Assembly: GCA_947631455.1 (NCBI GenBank) | Contig: CANRLH010000003.1 | Coordinates: forward strand, 62,001-126,000 | From: an uncultured Clostridia bacterium | Lineage (GTDB): Bacteria > Bacillota > Clostridia > Oscillospirales > Ruminococcaceae | Length of the DNA stretch: 64,000 bases | Direction: 5' to 3' | Shown: piece by piece, positions 48,224 to 55,515 of the stretch | Layout of the letters: the number at the start of each line of letters is the position of its first letter | Position numbering within the stretch: the stretch's first letter is position 1 | Program-made: the position numbers and the translations under genes | Notes under the pieces: generated by a model | What the model was told of the DNA's origin: nothing | Database searches by the model: none | The model's input: the letters and a program-made list of their open reading frames with translations, nothing else

Positions 48224-48798
48224 ACGGCTATACACAGCCCGGCAGGGAAGAGCTAAGAAAAGAATATTTATCAAGGCGAAGAGCGCTTTCAAGTGCATCT
48301 GTTTTAAAGGCAAGCGATATTATTTTTAAAAAGCTTATCTGTCTTGAGGAATATGTAAACGCTGATGACATATTGATTTATTCTTCCTGCGATAATGAGG
48401 TTATGACCGATAAAATAATAAAATATTCGCTATATGAAAATAAAAATGTTTTTCTTCCAAAATGTATTGACAGCCGGATTATGGAGTTTTATAAGATTAC
48501 CGGACTTTCCGACTTAAATAGGGGAATGTACGGCATCCCGGAGCCTGACGGTGGCGATAAATACGTAAACAATGAAGGTTCGCTTTGTATAGTTCCTGCG
48601 ATATGTTTTGATAAAAGAGGATTTCGGTTTGGATACGGAAAAGGCTATTATGACAGATTTTTGTCACGGTTTTCCGGCTTTACCGTAGGAATTGCAATGG
48701 ATGAGTTTATATTAGAAAAACTGCCTATAATAAGAACAGATATTAGTGTTAAAAGAATAGTTACCGATAAAAAAATCTATGAGAAGGAAGGCGAATAA
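48214..48798 (+). CDS. 5-formyltetrahydrofolate cyclo-ligase
   Basis: This 194-residue enzyme converts 5-formyl-THF to 5,10-methenyl-THF with ATP. It has the N-terminal GREELRKEYLSRRRAL and the C-terminal motif FRFGYGKGYYDRFLS. It replenishes folate for the ThyX reaction upstream, a plausible functional link. Confidence 0.93.
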   Translation: MQVNGYTQPGREELRKEYLSRRRALSSASVLKASDIIFKKLICLEEYVNADDILIYSSCDNEVMTDKIIKYSLYENKNVFLPKCIDSRIMEFYKITGLSDLNRGMYGIPEPDGGDKYVNNEGSLCIVPAICFDKRGFRFGYGKGYYDRFLSRFSGFTVGIAMDEFILEKLPIIRTDISVKRIVTDKKIYEKEGE

Positions 48799-48799
48799 A

Positions 48800-50587
48800 A
48801 TGGAAAACAACAAGGATAGAAAGCTCGATTTTGATGTTGACGCGAACAAAACAAATAACGGCTCTGATGATGAACTTGAAAGCTTGCTTTTTTCCAGTTC
48901 ATCCGCAGAAGACGCGCTAAACGCTATTAGCTATGATAAGGAGTCGCGCACTCTTACCGGCACCGATGAGCAGCAGGAGGATTCCATAAAGACAGACGAA
49001 GTATCTGAATCTGATGAGAGCAAATCTGTATCCGATGATGTAAAAGAGCAATCAGCAGATACTGAAAATGAAGAGCCTGAAACTTCTTCTGACAGTCTTG
49101 ATATTACGCTTGGTGTCGATGACAACAAGACGCTTTCTTCCGCTGAGCCTGAAAACATACATAATGATGAACTCTCAAAAGAGTCTGATGAAAACTCTGC
49201 GGATAATGATGAGTCTGTTGATGAATTATCTGAAATTACTGAGGATATTGCAGCAGAGCCCGATAAGTCTTATGAAGACTCAGGGGATGAAGCTTTGAAA
49301 CAAAGTGAAGAAGAGCTTTCAGAATCGCCTGAGGCCAATCTTGACACTGCCTTGCCTGCAACTTCAGCTGTAAACGCAAGGAGCTCACGCACTGCAAGAT
49401 CTTCCAAAAGCCCTAAACGCAGACCTTCAGCAGCAAGCGCAAAAAAGAAAAGTGCGAAAGAAAAGGGTAGATCTGCCAATAAAAAAAGCAAGGTAAACAG
49501 CTCAATTTTTACGGGAATTATAATAACTATAATTATTCTAACGATTTCAACCGTAATTGCATTTACCGGTATAACGGTTGGTCTTGAGTTCCTTGGGGTA
49601 GGCAAAAGCACAAATACGATAAAGCTTAACATTGATGAAACTTTCAGCGTTGATGATATTACCGACGCTCTATATGACAAGGGCATAATTGACAATAAAT
49701 TTCTATTTAAGTTGTGTATAGATATCAAAGATGCGGCAGATAAGATAGTTCCCGGAGATATTGAGCTTCAACCGTCTATGAGCTATAACGACAAAATAAA
49801 TAAACTTATGCAGTCAAGACAGAATTTTGAAACTGTAGACATAACCTTCCCGGAGGGTACCACACTTTACGAAGCGGCTAAGATGCTGAAGCAGAAAGAG
49901 GTCATTTCAAGTATAACCAACTTTATATATGACTTTAACTCGTTAAAGGTTGGCGGATATGATTATGAGGATGTTATTGACGCAAAGGGAGATAAATTCT
50001 TTGCTATGGAGGGATATTTTTATCCGGACACGTATCAGTTCTACAAGGATTCTGATAACGAAACTGTTATCAGAACAATACGTGATGTCTTTAACACAAG
50101 AGTAAACAGCGAAATGAGGCAGCGTGCAGAAGATTTGGGATATTCACTTGACGAGGTCATCACGATAGCTTCAATTGTTCAGCTTGAGTCTGCGAATGTT
50201 GAGGAAATGCCGACTATCGCATCAATTCTTAAAAACCGTCTGGAGGACGGTCCTTACAATCGTTTTGGCGAATATATAGCAAGACTTCAGTCTGACCCGA
50301 CGGCAAATTATTACACTGATACAATTGCTCCTGCCGTTGAAGAAATCAACAACTATACAGCTACTGAAGCTGCGGAATTCAAGTCAAAATACGATACCTA
50401 TGAGCGTGAGGGACTTCCCGTGGGTCCTATATGTAATCCAGGTCTGGACGCTATAAACGCAGTACTTTATCCTGCTGAAACCGACTATTTCTATTTCTGC
50501 CATGATATATCAACAAAGAAGGGCTATTACGCTTCTACGCTTTCTGAGCACGAGGCTAATCTTATCGCGGCAGGGATTACCCAATAA
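48800..50587 (+). CDS. mltG: Endolytic murein transglycosylase MltG (YceG family)
   Basis: MltG cleaves nascent glycan strands at the membrane, helping to set strand length. The 595-residue protein is unusual in having a long disordered cytoplasmic N-terminus: about 170 acidic residues (Asp/Glu/Ser-rich) followed by a basic Ser/Lys/Arg patch (about 185-230). One membrane segment follows (about 235-262), then the LysM-like and YceG catalytic domains with the Glu-containing IASIVQLESANVEEM and IASILKNRLEDG. The ATG at 48800 is preferred over an upstream in-frame ATG at 48779. Confidence 0.93.
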   Translation: MENNKDRKLDFDVDANKTNNGSDDELESLLFSSSSAEDALNAISYDKESRTLTGTDEQQEDSIKTDEVSESDESKSVSDDVKEQSADTENEEPETSSDSLDITLGVDDNKTLSSAEPENIHNDELSKESDENSADNDESVDELSEITEDIAAEPDKSYEDSGDEALKQSEEELSESPEANLDTALPATSAVNARSSRTARSSKSPKRRPSAASAKKKSAKEKGRSANKKSKVNSSIFTGIIITIIILTISTVIAFTGITVGLEFLGVGKSTNTIKLNIDETFSVDDITDALYDKGIIDNKFLFKLCIDIKDAADKIVPGDIELQPSMSYNDKINKLMQSRQNFETVDITFPEGTTLYEAAKMLKQKEVISSITNFIYDFNSLKVGGYDYEDVIDAKGDKFFAMEGYFYPDTYQFYKDSDNETVIRTIRDVFNTRVNSEMRQRAEDLGYSLDEVITIASIVQLESANVEEMPTIASILKNRLEDGPYNRFGEYIARLQSDPTANYYTDTIAPAVEEINNYTATEAAEFKSKYDTYEREGLPVGPICNPGLDAINAVLYPAETDYFYFCHDISTKKGYYASTLSEHEANLIAAGITQ

Positions 50588-50601
50588 GGAGTTTTTCTAA
50601 T

Positions 50602-51840
50602 TTGAATACATTAAACAAGCTTGAGGTTCTGGCGCCTGTCGGCGACGAGGAACGTCTTGATGCGGCTCTTGATTTCAAAGCGGATGCCGTTTACTTGGGC
50701 GGTGAGATGTTCGGCATGAGAGCGGGCCCCGCAAACTTTTCAGAGGACGGCTTAAAAAAGGCTGTTGACAGATCGCATTCTAGAGGTGTTAAGGTTTATC
50801 TTACCTGTAATACTCTTCCTCGAAATGACGAGATCTCAAGGTTTGAGGAATTTATTAAAAATGCCGAAAGCGCTAAAGTTGACGCAGTTATTGTCAGCGA
50901 TCTGGGCTTGCTTTCACTTGTGAAAAAATATGCCCCTGATATTGAAATACACATTTCTACTCAGGCAGGAATCGTAAATTACGCCACTGCTAATGAACTT
51001 TACAATATGGGCGCTAAACGTGTCGTTCTTGCAAGAGAGCTGTCTTTGGAGGAGATTGCCGAAATAAGGGCTAAGACCCCGGCTAAGCTTCAGCTTGAAT
51101 GCTTTGTTCACGGAGCAATGTGCGTAAGCTTCTCCGGCAGGTGCTTACTTTCCCAGTATCTTGTAAATCGTGATGCAAACCGCGGTGAATGTGCTCAACC
51201 GTGCAGGTGGGGCTATCACCTTATGGAGGAGAAGCGTGACGGTCTGTTTTTTCCAGTTTTTGAGGACGAAAAGGGAACGTATATACTCAACGCCAAGGAT
51301 ATGTGCATGATCGAACATATTGACAAACTCGCTGAGGCAGGAGTTTATAGCCTTAAGATCGAGGGGCGCGCTAAATCCTCTTACTATGTTTCCGTGATAA
51401 CAAACGCATACAGAATGGCGGTTGATTATTACCTTTCTCACGGTACTCTTGAGGGATGTCCCAAGTGGATTTTTGAAGAGGTTTATAAAGTCAGCCACAG
51501 GGCTTACTGCACTGGTTTTTTCTTTGGTCATCCGAACGATCCGACAGGGGAGTATCAGTACTACGGTGACAACGGATATATCAGAGAGTATGACGTTGTC
51601 GCGGTTGTGGATAACTGTGACGGAAATAGGGTCTATTGTACTCAGCGAAACAAGTTCAGCGTTGGAGATGAGCTTGAGATCTTAGCTCCGGGAAAAGAAC
51701 CGGTAAAGTTGACAGCAAACAAAATCTATGACGAAAACGGAATAGAAACTGAAACGGCTAATCACGCTACAATGAAATTTTCGCTCGATTGCGATATGTT
51801 TTTTGTTAAGAATTCTATTGTCAGGATGAAGAGGTCTTAA
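50602..51840 (+). CDS. Peptidase U32 family protein (RlhA/YegQ-like)
   Basis: This 412-residue protein has the U32 signature with conserved cysteines: LECFVHGAMCVSFSGRCLLS followed by NRGECAQPCRW. Several U32 members (RlhA, TrhP) take part in RNA hydroxylation rather than proteolysis, so the peptidase name may mislead. The start is TTG (50602) 12 bases after AAGGAG. A C-terminal beta-barrel-like part follows residue 320. It ends the long + strand cluster. Confidence 0.9.
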   Translation: MNTLNKLEVLAPVGDEERLDAALDFKADAVYLGGEMFGMRAGPANFSEDGLKKAVDRSHSRGVKVYLTCNTLPRNDEISRFEEFIKNAESAKVDAVIVSDLGLLSLVKKYAPDIEIHISTQAGIVNYATANELYNMGAKRVVLARELSLEEIAEIRAKTPAKLQLECFVHGAMCVSFSGRCLLSQYLVNRDANRGECAQPCRWGYHLMEEKRDGLFFPVFEDEKGTYILNAKDMCMIEHIDKLAEAGVYSLKIEGRAKSSYYVSVITNAYRMAVDYYLSHGTLEGCPKWIFEEVYKVSHRAYCTGFFFGHPNDPTGEYQYYGDNGYIREYDVVAVVDNCDGNRVYCTQRNKFSVGDELEILAPGKEPVKLTANKIYDENGIETETANHATMKFSLDCDMFFVKNSIVRMKRS

Positions 51841-51967
51841 TAAGCCTTTCACTTATAGCCGTTTCCATATGATTTTTTGCACGCAAACGTACATTTTTAA
51901 CAGAATAAATACAGTATATTAAATAAATGTTTACAAACTATAATTATTTGTTAATATATAGTTAATA

Positions 51968-52003
51968 AATGCCTTGCTCGTCAAAACAGACAGGCAAGGC
52001 ATT
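51968..52003. terminator. Convergent (bidirectional) terminator between the U32 gene and the Xer gene
   Basis: AATGCCTTGC (51968-51977) pairs with GCAAGGCATT (51994-52003). T-rich tracts lie on both sides, fitting termination for the two convergent genes. The region 51841-51967 is AT-rich with nothing else recognisable. Confidence 0.7.
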
Positions 52004-52011
52004 CTTTGTTA

Positions 52012-52992
52012 TCATTTTTTCGGAGGCTTCTGGTCGGCCAGCGGGGAAGACTCGGCAGCTTTTTTAAGATTCTCGTTAGACAGGTGAGTGTAAATTTCCG
52101 TTGTTGCGATGCTTTTATGACCTAATATATCCTTAAGTACTAGCGGATCGACTCCGCCGTGCTGATACATAAGCGTTGCCGCAGTATGTCTAAGTTTATG
52201 TGTGGTAACGCCAAGGTTTGACAGACCTGCTTTTTTTAGCATTTCTTCAACTATAAACTGAACGCGCCTTTTGTTTATACGTCTTAGCTGTTGTGATATG
52301 AACAGCGCATTGGGGTCTTTTGAATTACTCGGACGGTCCTTTAAATATGTCTCTAAAGCTTCAATGCAGGCGTCGTTAAGATATACGATTCGCTCCTTTG
52401 AACCTTTTCCAAAAAGCCTTAAAGTGCGATTATCCTTGCTATAATCATTTATATTTAAGCCTACAAGTTCACTAAGTCTCATTCCGCAGTTTAAAAACAA
52501 ACATATGATACAGTAATCACGTGATCTATGCTTTGAATCTATATTTTTAAGCAACTCAATTGATTGTTCCAGTGACAGATACTTTGGCAGCTTATTTTTA
52601 ATTCTCGGCATTTCCAAATCCTCAAGCGGATTCTTATCAAGCATTTTGGCTTTACTATGAAGATACAAATACAATTGTTTCAGCGCAGAGGTTTTTCTGG
52701 CTCTTGTTGCCGTGGAATTGCCTCGAATCTCTTTTAAATAATTCATATACTCATAAGCGTCATATAGCGTAAAGTTTTCAATATATGAAAACGGAACGTC
52801 TTTGATGCTTATTTTGCTATAAGGCGTATCGTTCTGAACATCGCCGTGTTTGAGCTTAAGATATCGCAAAAATGTGCGTATATCAATGTAATATGCTTCT
52901 TCGGTACGATCGGCACGGTCTTTAATAAGCTTAAGGTTTAAGAGATATTCCTTGACATATTCAGGACAATCGTCCATATACTCTTTTTTCAT
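52012..52992 (-). CDS. Xer-type tyrosine recombinase
   Basis: This 326-residue recombinase has an N-terminal SAM-like core-binding domain (about 10-125) and a catalytic domain with the tyrosine-recombinase residues: Arg in CGMRLSELVGLN, Lys in GKGSKERIVYL, HKLRHTAATLMYQHG, GHKSIATTEIYTH with the Tyr nucleophile. Size and motifs fit host XerC/XerD-like enzymes rather than large-serine or phage integrases. It lies outside the direct repeats of the adjacent prophage, so it is probably a resident enzyme that the phage exploits. GGGAGGGAG precedes the ATG. A dif-like palindrome sits between its promoter and start codon. Confidence 0.9.
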   Translation of the reverse strand: MKKEYMDDCPEYVKEYLLNLKLIKDRADRTEEAYYIDIRTFLRYLKLKHGDVQNDTPYSKISIKDVPFSYIENFTLYDAYEYMNYLKEIRGNSTATRARKTSALKQLYLYLHSKAKMLDKNPLEDLEMPRIKNKLPKYLSLEQSIELLKNIDSKHRSRDYCIICLFLNCGMRLSELVGLNINDYSKDNRTLRLFGKGSKERIVYLNDACIEALETYLKDRPSNSKDPNALFISQQLRRINKRRVQFIVEEMLKKAGLSNLGVTTHKLRHTAATLMYQHGGVDPLVLKDILGHKSIATTEIYTHLSNENLKKAAESSPLADQKPPKK

Positions 52993-53008
52993 ATAATTCT
53001 CCCTCCCT

Positions 53009-53040
53009 AATATTCACTAAATTTTTATTTAGTGAATATT
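53009..53040. repeat. Perfect 32-bp palindrome, candidate dif-like Xer site
   Basis: The arms AATATTCACTAAAT (53009-53022) and ATTTAGTGAATATT (53027-53040) are perfect inverted repeats around TTTT. It can be read in the 11-6-11 layout of dif: TATTCACTAAA (53011-53021), centre TTTTTA (53022-53027), TTTAGTGAATA (53028-53038). Sequence identity with the right repeat begins two bases before this centre, which is where Xer crossover would be expected. It could instead be an operator of the recombinase gene, since it lies just after its predicted transcription start. Confidence 0.6.
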
Positions 53041-53078
53041 TCTATTTAAATTATATAACGAAATGGCGGGATTGTCAA
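53020..53078. repeat. Left 59-bp direct repeat of the prophage (att)
   Basis: This copy is identical over 59 bases to 58922-58980. It begins inside the dif-like palindrome and ends where the stop codon of the leftmost phage gene lies. It contains the complete promoter of the Xer gene. Confidence 0.92.
53050..53078 (-). promoter_or_regulatory. Promoter of the Xer gene, inside the left att repeat
   Basis: On the - strand TTGACA (53078-53073) and TATAAT (53055-53050) are 17 bases apart. The whole promoter lies within the 59-bp repeat, so the identical sequence is also present at 58952-58980. The left copy is the one next to the recombinase gene and is predicted to be phage-derived. Confidence 0.8.
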
Positions 53079-53422
53079 TAGCCGTCTTCGAAACTGAACG
53101 GTAGCACTTTCCCTTCCGGATAGTAATGCTTTAGGTTTTTTATCTGCGAATATGTAAGATGATAAAGTATGCAGCCGTTTGGGAACTGAAAGTTGTAATA
53201 AGTAATATCAATAAGCCTTTCAGTAGGCTTAACTCTGCGTATTTTGTAACGCCGACGTAAAATCAAACGATTCTGGAAATTATCACAATGTACTATAGGT
53301 TTTCTTTTACCTTTAGCAAAGCACCTACGCATGCAGTTTATATTTTCAGTGCAATAACGCTTGGAACAAGCACTGCAAAGACAAATAGTATTACATGCCG
53401 TTTTAGGCATTTGTATCATCAC
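53075..53422 (-). CDS. Cys-rich phage protein of unknown function
   Basis: This 115-residue protein has a cysteine-rich N-terminal half (CNTICLCSACSKRYC then NC, RRC, HC), suggesting a zinc-binding module, and a basic middle (RLILRRRYKIRR), which would suit nucleic-acid binding. I do not recognise the family. It overlaps the end of rep by about 20 bases; initiation may be at GTG 53422, ATG 53419 or ATG 53410. Its TGA stop (53077-53075) lies within the att repeat, in the -35 box of the Xer promoter. Confidence 0.7.
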   Translation of the reverse strand: MMIQMPKTACNTICLCSACSKRYCTENINCMRRCFAKGKRKPIVHCDNFQNRLILRRRYKIRRVKPTERLIDITYYNFQFPNGCILYHLTYSQIKNLKHYYPEGKVLPFSFEDGY

Positions 53423-54386
53423 TTCCTAACATTTCGTTTACTAATCTTATGTATTTTGGATTTGGAAGAGTCGGTCGGGCTTTTATTGCTTTTTCTAAAC
53501 CGTCAATACCCTTGATCTGAATATATGCATCTATTGCATTCCCGCAATTAACCTGTACGAAATTTTGCAATCGCTGAAAGTTATAATCAATATCACATTT
53601 TGTCCAGATTTTAATTTTATCTGCATTGTCAAGGAAATCTTCATACCATTTAGCCAGCTTCCAACGCTGTTTATTACTGTCTTTTGTTTCCTTGCAAAAT
53701 CTAACATAATTGTGACACACTCCTTTAAAAATCAATCCTATGTTCAAATCATTATCAATAATTTTATTTATAAACTCACTAGCTCGCTCATCACGAAGCT
53801 GTATCTCAAACCTGAACCAGTGAGGTATTTTATCCTTAACTTCCCTTTCAACTGACTTGTCGTAGATCCTGAACATAACATCAGATTTTTTTGAACCGAA
53901 ATACAATGTCCAATCGTCAGACGTGTAGGATATTTCGCTGTAAATCGACTTGAACCGACTAATATAAAACCCTGTTGTAATGTGATGAATTATAGTATCT
54001 TTTTCTAACACATTGTTAAAATCATCGTAGGCTATATCAATACGAGTAATATTAACAATATGCTTATTAACATAGAAAAAGTGAAATAAATATGTAAAAT
54101 CTGTAGTGCTGTAAGTCTCGAATGTTCTACATCCGGCGCCGGACATCTCAACCCATACAGTATTAGAATTTAAATTAGTACAGTGTATGTTTATACCACC
54201 GTAATAAAATCTATCCTTATACCCGTAAAAACCATCTAAACGCTCGAATTTATCAGACATATCAGACAAACCCAACAAATCAAATATATCTGTTAGACTA
54301 TAACGAAAATCGTTTTGTTCGTCATACAATCGTATAGTAAAACTACACCAGTCTATCAAAATTAAATTGTCCAATATAATCACCAT
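53403..54386 (-). CDS. Rolling-circle replication initiator (Rep_trans family, pII analogue)
   Basis: This protein is expected to nick the phage plus strand and start rolling-circle replication. From the ATG at 54386 it is 327 residues, beginning MVIILDNLILIDWCSFTI. Rep_trans-type features are the opening DWCSFTIRL, RIDIAYDDF, FRIYDKSVER and HWFRFEIQLRDERAS. The related NicK (ICEBs1) and Orf20 (Tn916) relaxases are MOBT members of this family. An ATG at 54398 is an alternative start; 54386 is preferred because it overlaps the stop of a short upstream reading frame. The matching nick hairpin lies about 100 bases upstream. Confidence 0.88.
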   Translation of the reverse strand: MVIILDNLILIDWCSFTIRLYDEQNDFRYSLTDIFDLLGLSDMSDKFERLDGFYGYKDRFYYGGINIHCTNLNSNTVWVEMSGAGCRTFETYSTTDFTYLFHFFYVNKHIVNITRIDIAYDDFNNVLEKDTIIHHITTGFYISRFKSIYSEISYTSDDWTLYFGSKKSDVMFRIYDKSVEREVKDKIPHWFRFEIQLRDERASEFINKIIDNDLNIGLIFKGVCHNYVRFCKETKDSNKQRWKLAKWYEDFLDNADKIKIWTKCDIDYNFQRLQNFVQVNCGNAIDAYIQIKGIDGLEKAIKARPTLPNPKYIRLVNEMLGSDDTNA

Positions 54387-54448
54387 CAATAAAAACATAA
54401 AAATTTATTAAAGAAATAATAAATCATCAAATGTAATTTGATTGTCAT
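54386..54448 (-). CDS. Putative 20-residue leader peptide upstream of rep
   Basis: A short frame (MTIKLHLMIYYFFNKFLCFY) starts at ATG 54448, five bases after the strong site AGGAGG (54459-54454), and stops at a TGA overlapping the rep ATG at 54386 (TGATG). No such strong ribosome binding site stands directly before rep. It may couple and limit rep translation. Whether the peptide itself matters is unknown. Confidence 0.4.
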   Translation of the reverse strand: MTIKLHLMIYYFFNKFLCFY

Positions 54449-54479
54449 TTTGACCTCCTAATATAAAATGTATGGTTGT

Positions 54480-54503
54480 ACCCCCCTGTTAGCTACGGGG
54501 GGT
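54480..54503 (-). other. Candidate double-strand origin (Rep_trans/MOBT nick hairpin)
   Basis: On the - strand ACCCCCC and GGGGGGT flank the 10-base loop GTAGCTAACA. As I recall them, the oriT hairpins of ICEBs1 and Tn916, recognised by MOBT relaxases, have the same C6/G6 arms and a CTAACA-containing loop. It lies between the pI-like gene and rep, where filamentous phages keep their origin. Confidence 0.72.
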
Positions 54504-54508
54504 TAATA

Positions 54509-54558
54509 CGAAAGGCAACAGCTAGCCGCTTGCGCGGCTAAGCTGTTTTGCCTTTTCG
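54509..54558. repeat. Long imperfect hairpin at the end of the pI gene (packaging-signal candidate)
   Basis: GAAAGGCAACAGCT-AGCCGC and GCGGCT-AAGCTGTT-TTGCCTTT form a roughly 20-bp interrupted stem with a tiny loop. It begins in the last codons of the pI-like gene and ends next to the nick hairpin. In Ff phages the single-stranded packaging signal is an imperfect hairpin in exactly this place, between the last morphogenesis gene and the origin. A terminator role is the alternative, though no long T run follows. Confidence 0.6.
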
Positions 54559-55284
54559 TTTCTTTAACCCTCGTATTATCTCGTTAGTGTCATACAGTCC
54601 TCTGAGCTTATCAGTCGCAGTAAAACAATACTTTTTCATTACTTGGCGTTTTCGCATTCCGCTGTCTTTCTGTTCGCCGTTAACTGCATAGTCTTCTTGC
54701 AAATAATACTTATTGCGAACAATTCGACTTTTGAAGAAACTCTTACACTCAATGACATAATCGGCCTGCTCCCGGATAACTTTATTAACTCTCGTCCAGA
54801 CCTGGGACGAACAGAAGATACACTTTTTATTTTTACGCTGAAGAGATACATAGCTTAATAGGTCCTCCGGAGCAGCTTGCCAACCCTGCGAGCTGAAGGT
54901 AAGATGAATTTCATCAAAGAGAAACAATATCCCCTGCTCTTCGCCGTACTGATCTCTATTTGTTAAGTCTCTAATCTGCTCCCAGTATGTAATAATGCCG
55001 TCTGATATGTCGGTATCAAAATTGGAATATATCTTTATATTTGGATATCGTTCTTTTATCCTCTTAGCCTTTTCCACCATTGAAATAGTTTTACCACAAC
55101 CCACTCGACCACAGAACAAATATACTCCGTAATAGTCATACGGCTTGACCTCCTTTTTGATTTTGTATCGATAGAAATCCTTAACTTTATCCTTTAAATA
55201 CAACACAAATCCAGAAATAAAGCAACCGCCAAAGAATATTTGTAGAGCAGTTACACCTACAACTATAAGTAAAATCCATATCAT
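54538..55284 (-). CDS. Zot/pI-like phage morphogenesis ATPase
   Basis: This 248-residue protein has an N-terminal membrane segment (about 2-26), then a P-loop ATPase domain with Walker A GRVGCGKT (about residue 58) and Walker B ILFLFDEIHLTFSSQGW. These are hallmarks of the Zot/gene I family that drives assembly and extrusion of filamentous phage. In Ff pI the membrane segment is C-terminal to the ATPase; here it is at the N-terminus. GAGGTGAT precedes the ATG. Family assignment is strong. Confidence 0.9.
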   Translation of the reverse strand: MIWILLIVVGVTALQIFFGGCFISGFVLYLKDKVKDFYRYKIKKEVKPYDYYGVYLFCGRVGCGKTISMVEKAKRIKERYPNIKIYSNFDTDISDGIITYWEQIRDLTNRDQYGEEQGILFLFDEIHLTFSSQGWQAAPEDLLSYVSLQRKNKKCIFCSSQVWTRVNKVIREQADYVIECKSFFKSRIVRNKYYLQEDYAVNGEQKDSGMRKRQVMKKYCFTATDKLRGLYDTNEIIRGLKKRKGKTA

Positions 55285-55290
55285 AAAAAA

Positions 55291-55515
55291 TCACCTCGTA
55301 ATTAGTTTAACTATAATTTTTGTAAATAACGCTAGAAACAATATGCCGAAAAACGAAATAAGCAACGAAAAGAATGTCCTAAAATCTATAATTGTATTAA
55401 AAGAGTTTACATATGAAATAACTGTACCAAATGATGAAACAACACCGTTAGACAAATCAAGATTATCAAAAAACGGCAAGGACAAAACTCCTTTTACTAT
55501 CCAATATACAATCAA
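55291..55515 (-). CDS. Small membrane protein, pVI-like
   Basis: This 74-residue protein has hydrophobic stretches at about 1-15 and 48-70 (SLLISFFGILFLALFTKIIV) and a basic end. Its place between the pIII-like and pI-like genes is that of gene VI, whose product caps the virion end with pIII. It overlaps the pIII-like gene by 4 bases (ATGA). There is no sequence proof of pVI homology. Confidence 0.6.
   Translation of the reverse strand: MIVYWIVKGVLSLPFFDNLDLSNGVVSSFGTVISYVNSFNTIIDFRTFFSLLISFFGILFLALFTKIIVKLITR

Noticed and set aside
52012-52992. The tyrosine recombinase as an integrase belonging to the prophage
   Set aside because: It lies outside both direct repeats, so it would stay behind on excision; a host Xer exploited in trans fits better, although a second, wider element boundary was not formally excluded.
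54509-54558. Simple rho-independent terminator of the phage structural operon
   Set aside because: The hairpin overlaps coding sequence and lacks a long T run on the - strand exit; kept as a packaging-signal candidate with terminator as alternative.
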